A stretch of DNA of 64,000 nt, taken from contig NW_027480422.1 in the NCBI RefSeq assembly GCF_051401765.1, positions 15,456,001 to 15,520,000 of the forward strand. The letters are read 5' to 3'. Shown here piece after piece: positions 36,015-49,900 of the stretch (position 1 is its first letter; each line of letters begins with the position of its first letter). The stretch comes from Calliopsis andreniformis (lineage: Eukaryota; Arthropoda; Insecta; Hymenoptera; Andrenidae). Below the pieces are notes generated by a model. It had not been told where the DNA came from. It was given only the letters and a program-made list of their open reading frames with translations, and did not search any database. The translations under genes were made by a program, and so were the position numbers.

Positions 36015-38170
36015 GTATTCGATCTGGTGGAGCAATGCCTCAGAGTTAAGTCTAGGATGCCCGGAACGTAGAAATGGCCATTACTCTCCTACTGGTTGGA
36101 ATTATTCGATTTATACGATGGAAAAACTGTTGTATTTGTATTGTATTTTATGTTTCTGGCGTTGACTTCTAAGGCCGCAGCTATTCGATGTGGTGGAACA
36201 ACGCCCTAGAGTGAAGCCTAGGTTGCCCGGAAAGTAGAAATAACCATTACCTTCACACTGTTTGCCATTATTCATTTTATACGATGGTAAAACTGTTGTA
36301 TTCTTATTGTATTTTATGCTTCTGTAGTTGACTTCTAAGTCTCTTGCCTTTCGATCTGTTGGGGCAACGCCCTTGAGCGAAGCCTAGGTTTCCCGGAACG
36401 TAGAAATGACCTGTACTTTCACACTGGTTGCAATTATTCCTGTTATACGATGGGAAAACTGTTGTACTTATGATGTATTTTATGCTTCAGACGTTGACTT
36501 CTAAGGCCGTAGCTATTCGATATGGTGGAGCAACGCCCTAGAGTGAAGCCTAGGTTGCGCGGAACGTAGAAATGACCATGCCTTTCACACTGGTTGCATT
36601 TATTCCTGTTATACGATGGAAAAACTGTTGTATTTATATTATATTTTATGCTTCAGCCGTTGACTTTTAAGGCCGTAGCTATTCGATATGGTGGAGCAAC
36701 GCCCTAGATTGAAGCCCAGGTTGCCCGGAAAGTAGAAATGACCATTACTTCCACACTGTTTGCAATTATTCATTTTATACGATGGAAAAACTGTTGTATT
36801 TTTATTGTATTTTATGCTTCTGGCGTTGGCTTCTAAGTCCCTTGCTTTTCGATCTGGTGGAGCAACACCATTGAGCGAAGCCTAGGTTACCCGGAACGTA
36901 GAAATGACCAGAACTTTCACACGGGTTGCAGTTATTCCTCTTATACGATGGAAAAACTGTTGCATTTTTTTGTATTTTATGCTTCTGGCGTTGAATTCTA
37001 AGTCCCTAACTATGCGATCTGGTGGAGTAACGCCCTACAGTTAAGTCTAGGTTGCCCGGAACGTAGAAATGACCTTTACTTTCACACTGTTTGCAAATAT
37101 ACATTATATACGATGGAAAATCTGTTGTATTTATATTGTATTTTATGCTTCTGGCGTTGACTTCTTAGGCCCTAACTATTCGATCTGGTGGAACGACGCC
37201 CTAGAGTGAAGCCTAGGTTGCCCGGAACGTACAAATGACCTTTACTTTCACGCTCTTTGCAAATATACATCATAGTCGATGGAAAAGCTGTTGTATTTAT
37301 ATTGTATTTTATGCTTCTGGCGTCTACTTCTTAGGCTCTAACTATTCGATCTGTTGGAACAACGCCCTAGAGTGAAGCCTAGGTTGCCCAGAACGTAGAA
37401 ATGACCGTTACATTCACGCTGTTGCAATTATACATTTTATACAATGCAAAAACTGCTGTACTTATGTTGTAGTTTATTCTACTGGCGTTGAATTCTAAGT
37501 CCCTACCTATTCTATCAGGTGGAGCAACGCCCTAGAGTGGAGTCTAGGTTACCCGGAACATAGAAATGTCCCGTACTTTCACACTGGTGGCAGCTTTCCT
37601 GTTATACGATGGATAAACTGTTGCATTTTTATTGTATTTTAAGCTTCTGGCGTTGTATTCAAAGTCCCTAAATATTCGATATGGTGGAGCAACGACCTGC
37701 AGTGAAGCCTAGCTTGCCCGGAACGTAGAAATGACCATTACCTTCACACTGTTTGCAAATATACATTATATACCATGGAAAAGCTGTTGTATCTATTTTG
37801 TATTTTATGCTTCTGGCGCTGACTTCTTAGGTCCTAACTATTGGATCTGGTGGAGTAACGCCCTGCAGTGAAGCCTAGGTTGTCCGGAACGTAGAAATGA
37901 CCATTACCTTCACACTGTTTGCAAATATACATTATATACCATGGAAAAGCTGTTGTATCTATTTTGTATTTTATGCTTCTGGCGCTTACTTCTAAGGCCC
38001 TGTGTATTCGATCTCGTGGAGCAATGTCTCAGAGTTAAGTCTAGGATGCCCGGAACGTAGAAATGACCATTACCTTCAGACTGGTTTCAATTATTCGTTT
38101 TATACGATGGAAAAACTGTTGCATTTTTATTATATATTATGCTTCTGGCGTTGACTTCTTAGGTCCTAAC
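36015..38170 (+). repeat. 13-monomer (2,155-bp) higher-order unit, first copy
   Basis: The unit starts at TATTCGATCTGGTGGAGCAA followed by TGCCTCAGAG and runs through the GGCCATTACTCTCC, TTTGCCATTATTC, GGGAAAACTG, GACCATGCCTTTC, TTACTTCCACACTG, ACACGGGTTGCAG and later monomers. The same start recurs at 38,171, 42,315, 46,960 and 49,115. Only the copies starting at 36,015 and 46,960 are followed directly by another; the others continue into different tails. Confidence 0.8.
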
Positions 38171-40330
38171 TATTCGATCTGGTGGAGCAATGCCTCAGAG
38201 TTAAGTCTAGGATGCCCGGAACGTAGAAATGGCCATTACTCTCCTACTGGTTGGAATTATTCGATTTATACGATGGAAAAACTGTTGTATTTGTATTGTA
38301 TTTTATGTTTCTGGCGTTGACTTCTAAGGCCGCAGCTATTCGATGTGGTGGAACAACGCCCTAGAGTGAAGCCTAGGTTGCCCGGAAAGTAGAAATAACC
38401 ATTACCTTCACACTGTTTGCCATTATTCATTTTATACGATGGTAAAACTGTTGTATTCTTATTGTATTTTATGCTTCTGTAGTTGACTTCTAAGTCTCTT
38501 GCCTTTCGATCTGTTGGGGCAACGCCCTTGAGCGAAGCCTAGGTTTCCCGGAACGTAGAAATGACCTGTACTTTCACACTGGTTGCAATTATTCCTGTTA
38601 TACGATGGGAAAACTGTTGTACTTATGATGTATTTTATGCTTCAGACGTTGACTTCTAAGGCCGTAGCTATTCGATATGGTGGAGCAACGCCCTAGAGTG
38701 AAGCCTAGGTTGCGCGGAACGTAGAAATGACCATGCCTTTCACACTGGTTGCATTTATTCCTGTTATACGATGGAAAAACTGTTGTACTTATATTATATT
38801 TTATGCTTCAGCCGTTGACTTCTAAGGCCGTAGCTATTCGATATGGTGGAGCAACGCCCTAGATTGAAGCCCAGGTTGCCCGGAAAGTAGAAATGACCAT
38901 TACTTCCACACTGTTTGCAATTATTCATTCTATACGATGGAAAAACTGTTGTATTTTTATTGTATTTTATGCTTCTGGCGTTGACTTCTAAGTCCCTTGC
39001 TTTTCGATCTGGTGGAGCAACGCCATTGAGCGAAGCCTAGGTTACCCGGAACGTAGAAATGACCAGAACTTTCACACGGGTTGCAGTTATTCCTCTAATA
39101 CGATGGAAAAACTGTTGCATTTTTTTGTATTTTATGCTTCTGGCGTTGAATTCTAAGTCCCTAACTATGCGATCTGGTGGAGTAACGCCCTACAGTTAAG
39201 TCTAGGTTGCCCGGAACGTAGAAATGACCTTTACTTTCACACTGTTTGCAAATATACATTATATACGATGGAAAATCTGTTGTATTTATATTGTATTTTA
39301 TGCTTCTGGCGTTGACTTCTTAGGCCCTAACTATTCGATCTGGTGGAACGACGCCCTAGAGTGAAGCCTAGGTTGCCCGGAACGTACAAATGACCTTTAC
39401 TTTCACGCTCTTTGCAAATATACATCATAGTCGATGGAAAAGCTGTTGTATTTATATTGTATTTTATGCTTCTGGCGTCTACTTCTTAGGCTCTAACTAT
39501 TCGATCTGTTGGAAGAACGCCCTAGAGTGAAGCCTAGGTTGCCCGGAACGTAGAAATGACCGTTACATTCACGCTGTTGCAATTATACATTTTATAGAAT
39601 GCAAAAACTGCTGTACTTATGTTGTAGTTTATTCTACTGGCGTTGAATTCTAAGTCCCTACCTATTCTATCAGGTGGAGCAACGCCCTAGAGTGGAGTCT
39701 AGGTTACCCGGAACATAGAAATGTCCCGTACTTTCACACTGGTGGCAGCTTTCCTGTTATACGATGGAAAAACTGTTGCATTTTTATTGTATTTTAAGCT
39801 TCTGGCGTTGTATTCAAAGTCCCTAAATATTCGATATGGTGGAGCAACGACCTGCAGTGAAGCCTAGCTTGCCCGGAACGTAGAAATGACCATTACCTTC
39901 ACACTGTTTGCAAATATACATTATATACCATGGAAAAGCTGTTGTATCTAGTTTGTATTTTATGCTTCTGGCGCTGACTTCCTAGGTCCTAACTATTGGA
40001 TCTGGTGGAGCAACGCCCTGCAGTGAAGCCTAGGTTGCCCGGAACGTAGAAATGACCATTACCTTCACACTGTTTGCAAATATACATTATATACCATGGA
40101 AAAGCTGTTGTATATATTTTGTATTTTATGCTTCTGGCGTTGACTTCTTAGGTCCTAACTATTGGATCTGGTGGAGCAACGCCCAGGTGTGAAGCCTAGG
40201 TTGCGCGGAACGTAGAAATGGCCATAACTTTCACACTGGTTTCAATTATTCGTTTTATACGATGGAAAAAATGTTGCATTTTTATTGTATTTTATGCTTC
40301 TGGCGTTGACTTCTTAGGCCCTAACTATTC
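38171..40330 (+). repeat. 13-monomer higher-order unit, second copy
   Basis: This copy follows the first at 2,155 bp for about eleven monomers. It then diverges near 39,950-40,030 (ATCTAGTTTG, CTTCCTAGGTCC) and continues with a GGCCATAACTTTCACACTGG monomer at about 40,218 instead of restarting the unit. Its downstream tail to 41,125 is shared with 42,315-45,269 and 49,115-52,069. Confidence 0.75.
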
Positions 40331-41477
40331 GATCTGGTGGAGCAACGCCCTAGGGTGAAGCCTAAGTTGCCAGGAACGTAGAAATGACCATAACTTTCAT
40401 ACTGGTTGCAATTATTCCTTTTATACGATGGAAAAACTGTTGTATTTGTATTGTATTTTATGTTAATGGCGTTGACTTCTAAGGCCACAGCTATTCGATG
40501 TGGTGGAACAACGCCCTTAAGTGAAGCCTAGGTTGCCCGGAGCGTAGAAGTGACCATTACTTCCACACTGTTTGCAATTATTCATATTATACAGTGGAAA
40601 AAATGTTGCATTTTTATTGTATTTTATGCTTCTGGCCTTCACTTCTTAGGCCCTAACTATTCGATCTGGTGGAGCAACACCCTAGAGTGAAGCCTAGGTT
40701 GCCCGGAACGTAGAAATCACCTTTACTTTCAGACTGTTTGCAAATATACATTATATACGATGGAAAAGCTGTTGTATTTATATTGTATTTTATGCTTATG
40801 GCGTTGACTTCTTAGGGGTTAACTATTAGATCTGGTGGAACAACGCCCTAGAGTGAAGCCTAGGTTGCTCGGAACGTAGAAATGACCTTTACCTTCACAC
40901 TGTTTGCAAATATACATTATACACGATGGAAGAGCTGTTGTATTTATATTGTATTTTATGCTTCGGGCGTTGACTTCTAAGGCCCTAACTATTCGATCTG
41001 ATGGAGCAACGCCCTAGAGTGAAGCCTAGGTTGCCCGGAACGTAGAAATGACCAGTACTTTCACACTGGTTGCAGTTATTCCTGTTATACAATGGAAAAA
41101 CTGTTGCATTTTTATTGTATTTTATGCTTCTGGTGTAGTATTCAAAGTCCCTAACTATGCGATTTGGTGGAACAACGCCCTACAGTTAAGCCTAGGTTGC
41201 CCGGAACGTAGAAATGACCATTACCTTCAGACTGGTTTCAATTATTCGTTTTATACGATGGAAAAACTGTTGCATTTTTATTATATATTATGCTTCTGGC
41301 GTTGACTTCTTAGGTCCTAACTGTTCGATCTGGTGGAGCACCTCAATAGAGTGAAGCCTAGGTTGCCGGAACGTAGAAATGACCATTACCTCGCACTGTT
41401 TGCAAATATACATTATATACCATGGAAAAGCTGTTGTATCTATTTTGTATTTTATGCTTCTGGCGCTGACTTTTTAG

Positions 41478-44400
41478 GTCCTACCTATTCTATCAGGTGG
41501 AGCAACGCCCTAGAGTGGAGTCTAGGTTACCCGGAACATAGAAATGTCCCGTACTTTCACACTGGTGGCAGCTTTCCTGTTATACGATGGATAAACTGTT
41601 GCATTTTTATTGTATTTTAAGCTTCTGGCGTTGTATTCAAAGTCCCTAAATATTCGATATGGTGGAGCAACGACCTGCAGTGAAGCCTAGCTTGCCCGGA
41701 ACGTAGAAATGACCATTACCTTCACACTGTTTGCAAATATACATTATATACCATGGAAAAGCTGTTGTATCTATTTTGTATTTTATGCTTCTGGCGCTGA
41801 CTTCTTAGGTCCTAACTATTGGATCTGGTGGAGTAACGCCCTGCAGTGAAGCCTAGGTTGTCCGGAACGTAGAAATGACCATTACCTTCACACTGTTTGC
41901 AAATATACATTATATACCATGGAAAAGCTGTTGTATCTAGTTTGTATTTTATGCTTCTGGCGCTGACTTCTTAGGTCCTAACTATTGGATCTGGTGGAGT
42001 AACGCCCTGCAGTGAAGCCTAGGTTGTCCGGAACGTAGAAATGACCATTACCTTCACACTGTTTGCAAATATACATTATATACCATGGAAAAGCTGTTGT
42101 ATCTATTTTGTATTTTATGCTTCTGGCGCTTACTTCTAAGGCCCTGTGTATTCGATCTCGTGGAGCAATGTCTCAGAGTTAAGTCTAGGATGCCCGGAAC
42201 GTAGAAATGACCATTACCTTCAGACTGGTTTCAATTATTCGTTTTATACGATGGAAAAACTGTTGCATTTTTATTATATATTATGCTTCTGGCGTTGACT
42301 TCTTAGGTCCTAACTATTCGATCTGGTGGAGCAATGCCTCAGAGTTAAGTCTAGGATGCCCGGAACGTAGAAATGGCCATTACTCTCCTACTGGTTGGAA
42401 TTATTCGATTTATACGATGGAAAAACTGTTGTATTTGTATTGTATTTTATGTTTCTGGCGTTGACTTCTAAGGCCGCAGCTATTCGATGTGGTGGAACAA
42501 CGCCCTAGAGTGAAGCCTAGGTTGCCCGGAAAGTAGAAATAACCATTACCTTCACACTGTTTGCCATTATTCATTTTATACGATGGTAAAACTGTTGTAT
42601 TCTTATTGTATTTTATGCTTCTGTAGTTGACTTCTAAGTCTCTTGCCTTTCGATCTGTTGGGGCAACGCCCTTGAGCGAAGCCTAGGTTTCCCGGAACGT
42701 AGAAATGACCTGTACTTTCACACTGGTTGCAATTATTCCTGTTATACGATGGGAAAACTGTTGTACTTATGATGTATTTTATGCTTCAGACGTTGACTTC
42801 TAAGGCCGTAGCTATTCGATATGGTGGAGCAACGCCCTAGAGTGAAGCCTAGGTTGCGCGGAACGTAGAAATGACCATGCCTTTCACACTGGTTGCATTT
42901 ATTCCTGTTATACGATGGAAAAACTGTTGTACTTATATTATATTTTATGCTTCAGCCGTTGACTTCTAAGGCCGTAGCTATTCGATATGGTGGAGCAACG
43001 CCCTAGATTGAAGCCCAGGTTGCCCGGAAAGTAGAAATGACCATTACTTCCACACTGTTTGCAATTATTCATTCTATACGATGGAAAAACTGTTGTATTT
43101 TTATTGTATTTTATGCTTCTGGCGTTGACTTCTAAGTCCCTTGCTTTTCGATCTGGTGGAGCAACGCCATTGAGCGAAGCCTAGGTTACCCGGAACGTAG
43201 AAATGACCAGAACTTTCACACGGGTTGCAGTTATTCCTCTAATACGATGGAAAAACTGTTGCATTTTTTTGTATTTTATGCTTCTGGCGTTGAATTCTAA
43301 GTCCCTAACTATGCGATCTGGTGGAGTAACGCCCTACAGTTAAGTCTAGGTTGCCCGGAACGTAGAAATGACCTTTACTTTCACACTGTTTGCAAATATA
43401 CATTATATACGATGGAAAATCTGTTGTATTTATATTGTATTTTATGCTTCTGGCGTTGACTTCTTAGGCCCTAACTATTCGATCTGGTGGAACGACGCCC
43501 TAGAGTGAAGCCTAGGTTGCCCGGAACGTACAAATGACCTTTACTTTCACGCTCTTTGCAAATATACATCATAGTCGATGGAAAAGCTGTTGTATTTATA
43601 TTGTATTTTATGCTTCTGGCGTCTACTTCTTAGGCTCTAACTATTCGATCTGTTGGAAGAACGCCCTAGAGTGAAGCCTAGGTTGCCCGGAACGTAGAAA
43701 TGACCGTTACATTCACGCTGTTGCAATTATACATTTTATAGAATGCAAAAACTGCTGTACTTATGTTGTAGTTTATTCTACTGGCGTTGAATTCTAAGTC
43801 CCTACCTATTCTATCAGGTGGAGCAACGCCCTAGAGTGGAGTCTAGGTTACCCGGAACATAGAAATGTCCCGTACTTTCACACTGGTGGCAGCTTTCCTG
43901 TTATACGATGGAAAAACTGTTGCATTTTTATTGTATTTTAAGCTTCTGGCGTTGTATTCAAAGTCCCTAAATATTCGATATGGTGGAGCAACGACCTGCA
44001 GTGAAGCCTAGCTTGCCCGGAACGTAGAAATGACCATTACCTTCACACTGTTTGCAAATATACATTATATACCATGGAAAAGCTGTTGTATCTAGTTTGT
44101 ATTTTATGCTTCTGGCGCTGACTTCCTAGGTCCTAACTATTGGATCTGGTGGAGCAACGCCCTGCAGTGAAGCCTAGGTTGCCCGGAACGTAGAAATGAC
44201 CATTACCTTCACACTGTTTGCAAATATACATTATATACCATGGAAAAGCTGTTGTATATATTTTGTATTTTATGCTTCTGGCGCTGACTTCTTAGGTCCT
44301 AACTATTGGATCTGGTGGAGCAACGCCCAGGTGTGAAGCCTAGGTTGCGCGGAACGTAGAAATGGCCATAACTTTCACACTGGTTTCAATTATTCGTTTT

Positions 44401-45269
44401 ATACGATGGAAAAAATGTTGCATTTTTATTGTATTTTATGCTTCTGGCGTTGACTTCTTAGGCCCTAACTATTCGATCTGGTGGAGCAACGCCCTAGGGT
44501 GAAGCCTAAGTTGCCAGGAACGTAGAAATGACCATAACTTTCATACTGGTTGCAATTATTCCTTTTATACGATGGAAAAACTGTTGTATTTGTATTGTAT
44601 TTTATGTTAATGGCGTTGACTTCTAAGGCCACAGCTATTCGATGTGGTGGAACAACGCCCTTAAGTGAAGCCTAGGTTGCCCGGAGCGTAGAAGTGACCA
44701 TTACTTCGACACTGTTTGCAATTATTCATATTATACAGTGGAAAAAATGTTGCATTTTTATTGTATTTTATGCTTCTGGCCTTCACTTCTTAGGCCCTAA
44801 CTATTCGATCTGGTGGAGCAACACCCTAGAGTGAAGCCTAGGTTGCCCGGAACGTAGAAATCACCTTTACTTTCAGACTGTTTGCAAATATACATTATAT
44901 ACGATGGAAAAGCTGTTGTATTTATAATGTATTTTATGCTTATGGCGTTGACTTCTTAGGGGTTAACTATTAGATCTGGTGGAACAACGCCCTAGAGTGA
45001 AGCCTAGGTTGCTCGGAACGTAGAAATGACCTTTACCTTCACACTGTTTGCAAATATACATTATACACGATGGAAGAGCTGTTGTATTTATATTGTATTT
45101 TATGCTTCGGGCGTTGACTTCTAAGGCCCTAACTATTCGATCTGATGGAGCAACGCCCTAGAGTGAAGCCTAGGTTGCCCGGAACGTAGAAATGACCAGT
45201 ACTTTCACACTGGTTGCAGTTATTCCTGTTATACAATGGAAAAACTGTTGCATTTTTATTGTATTTTAA
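41478..45269 (+). repeat. Segmental copy of about 37,500-41,125 with one extra monomer
   Basis: Left of about 41,870 the offset to the earlier copy is 3,978 bp (GGATAAACTG at 37,611 and 41,589), and right of it the offset is 4,144 bp (38,063 to 42,207). The gain of one monomer comes from a third tandem TATACCATGGAAAAGCTG monomer at about 41,868-42,030. The match ends at 45,269, inside a monomer, where the earlier copy reads TTTTATGCTTCTGG and this one reads TTTTAAGCTTCTGG. Confidence 0.85.
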
Positions 45270-45356
45270 GCTTCTGGCGTTGTATTCAAAGTCCCTAAAT
45301 ATTCGATATGGTGGAGCAACGACCTGCAGTGAAGCCTAGCTTGCCCGGAACGTAGA
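45190..45356 (+). repeat. Hybrid monomer at a duplication boundary
   Basis: The left part is the GACCAGTACTTTCACACTGG monomer with TATACAATGG, as at 41,048. The right part, from TTTTAAGCTTCTGG on (45,269), is that of the GTCCCGTACTTTC monomer and continues GTTGTATTCAAAGTCCC. The switch lies somewhere in the 32 or so bases shared by both parents, which include ATGGAAAAACTGTTGCATTT. Confidence 0.75.
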
Positions 45357-46910
45357 AATGACCATTACCTTCACACTGTTTGCAAATATACATTATATAC
45401 CATGGAAAAGCTGTTGTATCTATTTTGTATTTTATGCTTCTGGCGGTGACTTCTTAGGTCCTAACTATTGGATCTGGTGGAGTAACGCCCTGCAGTGAAG
45501 CCTAGGTTGTCCGGAACGTAGAAATGACCATTACCTTCACACTGTTTGCAAATATACATTATATACCATGGAAAAGCTGTTGTATCTATTTTGTATTTTA
45601 TGCTTCTGGCGCTTACTTCTAAGGCCCTGTGTATTCGATCTCGTGGAGCAATGTCTCAGAGTTAAGTCTAGGATGCCCGGAACGTAGAAATGGTCACTAC
45701 TTTCACACTGGTTGCAATTATTCGTTTTATACGATGGAAAAACTGTTGTATTTATATTGTATTTTATGTTTCTGGCGTTGACTTCTAAGGCCGCAGCTAT
45801 TCGATGTGGTGGAACGACGCCCTAGAGTGAAGCCTAGGTTGCCCGGAACGTAGAAATGACCTTTACTTTCACACTGTTTGCAAATATACATTATATACGA
45901 TATAAAAGCTGTTGTATTTATATTGTATTTTCTGTTTCGGGCGCTGACATCTAAGGCCCTAACTATTCGATGTGGTGGAGCAACGCCCAAGAGTGATGCC
46001 TAGGTTGCCCGGAACGTAGAAATGACCATTACCTTCACACTGTTTGTGATTATTCATTTTATACGATGGTAAAACTGTTGTACTTATTTTGTATTTTATT
46101 CTTCTGGCGTTGAATTCTAAGTCCCGAGCTATTCGATCTGGTGGAGCGAAGCCCTAGAATGAAGCCTAGGTTACCCGAAACGTAGAAATGACCAGTACTT
46201 TCACACTGGTTGCAGTTGTTCCTGTTATACAATGGAAAAACTCTTGCATTTTTATTGTATTTTATGCTTCTGGCGTTGTATTCACAGTCCCTAACTATGC
46301 GATCTGGTGGAGCAACGCCCTACAGTTAAGCCTAGGTTGCCCGGAACGTAGAAATGACCTTTACTTTCACGCTCTTTGCAAATATACATCATAGTCGATG
46401 GAAAAGCTGTTGTATTTATATTGTATTTTATGCTTATGGCGTTGACTTCTTAGGCGTTAACTATTAGATCTGGTGGAACAACGCCCTAGAGTGAAGCCTA
46501 GGTTGCTCGGAACGTAGAAATGACCTTTACCTTCACACTGTTTGCAAATATACATTATACACGATGGAAGAGCTGTTGTATTTATATTGTATTTTATGCT
46601 TCGGGCGTTGACTTCTAAGGCCCTAACTATTCGATCTGATGGAGCAACGCCCTAGAGTGAAGCCTAGGTTGCCCGGAACGTAGAAATGACCAGTACTTTC
46701 ACACTGGTTGCAGTTATTCCTGTTATACAATGGAAAAACTGTTGCATTTTTATTGTATTTTATGCTTCTGGTGTAGTATTCAAAGTCCCTAACTATGCGA
46801 TTTGGTGGAACAACGCCCTACAGTTAAGCCTAGGTTGCCCGGAACGTAGAAATGACCATTACCTTCAGACTGGTTTCAATTATTCGTTTTATACGATGGA
46901 AAAACTGTTG
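45270..46910 (+). repeat. 44-monomer (7,295-bp offset) duplication, copy 1
   Basis: Monomers at 46,188 and 46,686 recur at 53,483 and 53,981, and the minus-strand landmark at 45,727 recurs at 53,022, all at 7,295 bp. The rare variants ATTCACAGTCCC (about 46,281) and TTAGGCGTTAACTATTAG (about 46,451) are shared. The match ends at 46,911, where this copy reads CTGTTGCATTTTTATTATA and the other reads CTGTTGTACTTATATTG. Confidence 0.85.
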
Positions 46911-46959
46911 CATTTTTATTATATATTATGCTTCTGGCGTTGACTTCTTAGGTCCTAAC

Positions 46960-49900
46960 TATTCGATCTGGTGGAGCAATGCCTCAGAGTTAAGTCTAGG
47001 ATGCCCGGAACGTAGAAATGGCCATTACTCTCCTACTGGTTGGAATTATTCGATTTATACGATGGAAAAACTGTTGTATTTGTATTGTATTTTATGTTTC
47101 TGGCGTTGACTTCTAAGGCCGCAGCTATTCGATGTGGTGGAACAACGCCCTAGAGTGAAGCCTAGGTTGCCCGGAAAGTAGAAATAACCATTACCTTCAC
47201 ACTGTTTGCCATTATTCATTTTATACGATGGTAAAACTGTTGTATTCTTATTGTATTTTATGCTTCTGTAGTTGACTTCTAAGTCTCTTGCCTTTCGATC
47301 TGTTGGGGCAACGCCCTTGAGCGAAGCCTAGGTTTCCCGGAACGTAGAAATGACCTGTACTTTCACACTGGTTGCAATTATTCCTGTTATACGATGGGAA
47401 AACTGTTGTACTTATGATGTATTTTATGCTTCAGACGTTGACTTCTAAGGCCGTAGCTATTCGATATGGTGGAGCAACGCCCTAGAGTGAAGCCTAGGTT
47501 GCGCGGAACGTAGAAATGACCATGCCTTTCACACTGGTTGCATTTATTCCTGTTATACGATGGAAAAACTGTTGTATTTATATTATATTTTATGCTTCAG
47601 CCGTTGACTTCTAAGGCCGTAGCTATTCGATATGGTGGAGCAACGCCCTAGATTGAAGCCCAGGTTGCCCGGAAAGTAGAAATGACCATTACTTCCACAC
47701 TGTTTGCAATTATTCATTTTATACGATGGAAAAACTGTTGTATTTTTATTGTATTTTATGCTTCTGGCGTTGGCTTCTAAGTCCCTTGCTTTTCGATCTG
47801 GTGGAGCAACGCCATTGAGCGAAGCCTAGGTTACCCGGAACGTAGAAATGACCAGAACTTTCACACGGGTTGCAGTTATTCCTCTTATACGATGGAAAAA
47901 CTGTTGCATTTTTTTGTATTTTATGCTTCTGGCGTTGAATTCTAAGTCCCTAACTATGCGATCTGGTGGAGTAACGCCCTACAGTTAAGTCTAGGTTGCC
48001 CGGAACGTAGAAATGACCTTTACTTTCACACTGTTTGCAAATATACATTATATACGATGGAAAATCTGTTGTATTTATATTGTATTTTATGCTTCTGGCG
48101 TTGACTTCTTAGGCCCTAACTATTCGATCTGGTGGAACGACGCCCTAGAGTGAAGCCTAGGTTGCCCGGAACGTACAAATGACCTTTACTTTCACGCTCT
48201 TTGCAAATATACATCATAGTCGATGGAAAAGCTGTTGTATTTATATTGTATTTTATGCTTCTGGCGTCTACTTCTTAGGCTCTAACTATTCGATCTGTTG
48301 GAACAACGCCCTAGAGTGAAGCCTAGGTTGCCCAGAACGTAGAAATGACCGTTACATTCACGCTGTTGCAATTATACATTTTATACAATGCAAAAACTGC
48401 TGTACTTATGTTGTAGTTTATTCTACTGGCGTTGAATTCTAAGTCCCTACCTATTCTATCAGGTGGAGCAACGCCCTAGAGTGGAGTCTAGGTTACCCGG
48501 AACATAGAAATGTCCCGTACTTTCACACTGGTGGCAGCTTTCCTGTTATACGATGGATAAACTGTTGCATTTTTATTGTATTTTAAGCTTCTGGCGTTGT
48601 ATTCAAAGTCCCTAAATATTCGATATGGTGGAGCAACGACCTGCAGTGAAGCCTAGCTTGCCCGGAACGTAGAAATGACCATTACCTTCACACTGTTTGC
48701 AAATATACATTATATACCATGGAAAAGCTGTTGTATCTATTTTGTATTTTATGCTTCTGGCGCTGACTTCTTAGGTCCTAACTATTGGATCTGGTGGAGT
48801 AACGCCCTGCAGTGAAGCCTAGGTTGTCCGGAACGTAGAAATGACCATTACCTTCACACTGTTTGCAAATATACATTATATACCATGGAAAAGCTGTTGT
48901 ATCTATTTTGTATTTTATGCTTCTGGCGCTTACTTCTAAGGCCCTGTGTATTCGATCTCGTGGAGCAATGTCTCAGAGTTAAGTCTAGGATGCCCGGAAC
49001 GTAGAAATGACCATTACCTTCAGACTGGTTTCAATTATTCGTTTTATACGATGGAAAAACTGTTGCATTTTTATTATATATTATGCTTCTGGCGTTGACT
49101 TCTTAGGTCCTAACTATTCGATCTGGTGGAGCAATGCCTCAGAGTTAAGTCTAGGATGCCCGGAACGTAGAAATGGCCATTACTCTCCTACTGGTTGGAA
49201 TTATTCGATTTATACGATGGAAAAACTGTTGTATTTGTATTGTATTTTATGTTTCTGGCGTTGACTTCTAAGGCCGCAGCTATTCGATGTGGTGGAACAA
49301 CGCCCTAGAGTGAAGCCTAGGTTGCCCGGAAAGTAGAAATAACCATTACCTTCACACTGTTTGCCATTATTCATTTTATACGATGGTAAAACTGTTGTAT
49401 TCTTATTGTATTTTATGCTTCTGTAGTTGACTTCTAAGTCTCTTGCCTTTCGATCTGTTGGGGCAACGCCCTTGAGCGAAGCCTAGGTTTCCCGGAACGT
49501 AGAAATGACCTGTACTTTCACACTGGTTGCAATTATTCCTGTTATACGATGGGAAAACTGTTGTACTTATGATGTATTTTATGCTTCAGACGTTGACTTC
49601 TAAGGCCGTAGCTATTCGATATGGTGGAGCAACGCCCTAGAGTGAAGCCTAGGTTGCGCGGAACGTAGAAATGACCATGCCTTTCACACTGGTTGCATTT
49701 ATTCCTGTTATACGATGGAAAAACTGTTGTACTTATATTATATTTTATGCTTCAGCCGTTGACTTCTAAGGCCCTAGCTATTCGATATGGTGGAGCAACG
49801 CCCTAGATTGAAGCCCAGGTTGCCCGGAAAGTAGAAATGACCATTACTTCCACACTGTTTGCAATTATTCATTCTATACGATGGAAAAACTGTTGTATTT

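Larger units (their letters stand above)
36015..41940 (+). repeat. 66-monomer (10,944-bp offset) duplication, copy 1
   Basis: Every diagnostic monomer I followed recurs exactly 10,944 bp downstream: 38,063 to 49,007; 41,048 to 51,992; 41,333 to 52,277; the TTGCCCAGAACG variant 37,384 to 48,328. Identity begins at the TATTCGATCTGG at 36,015 and ends at about 41,940, where copy 1 reads ATCTAGTTTG and copy 2 reads ATCTATTTTG. I noted single-base differences at 36,667, 36,867, 38,830, 39,308, 40,140 and 40,392. This was a reading by eye, not a full alignment, but identity is clearly very high. Confidence 0.9.

Noticed and set aside
41333..41380. Unusual stretch GGAGCACCTCAATAGAG as a possible foreign insert
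   Set aside because: It aligns to the normal monomer junction with a few substitutions and recurs at 52,277 in the 10,944-bp copy, so it is a variant monomer.
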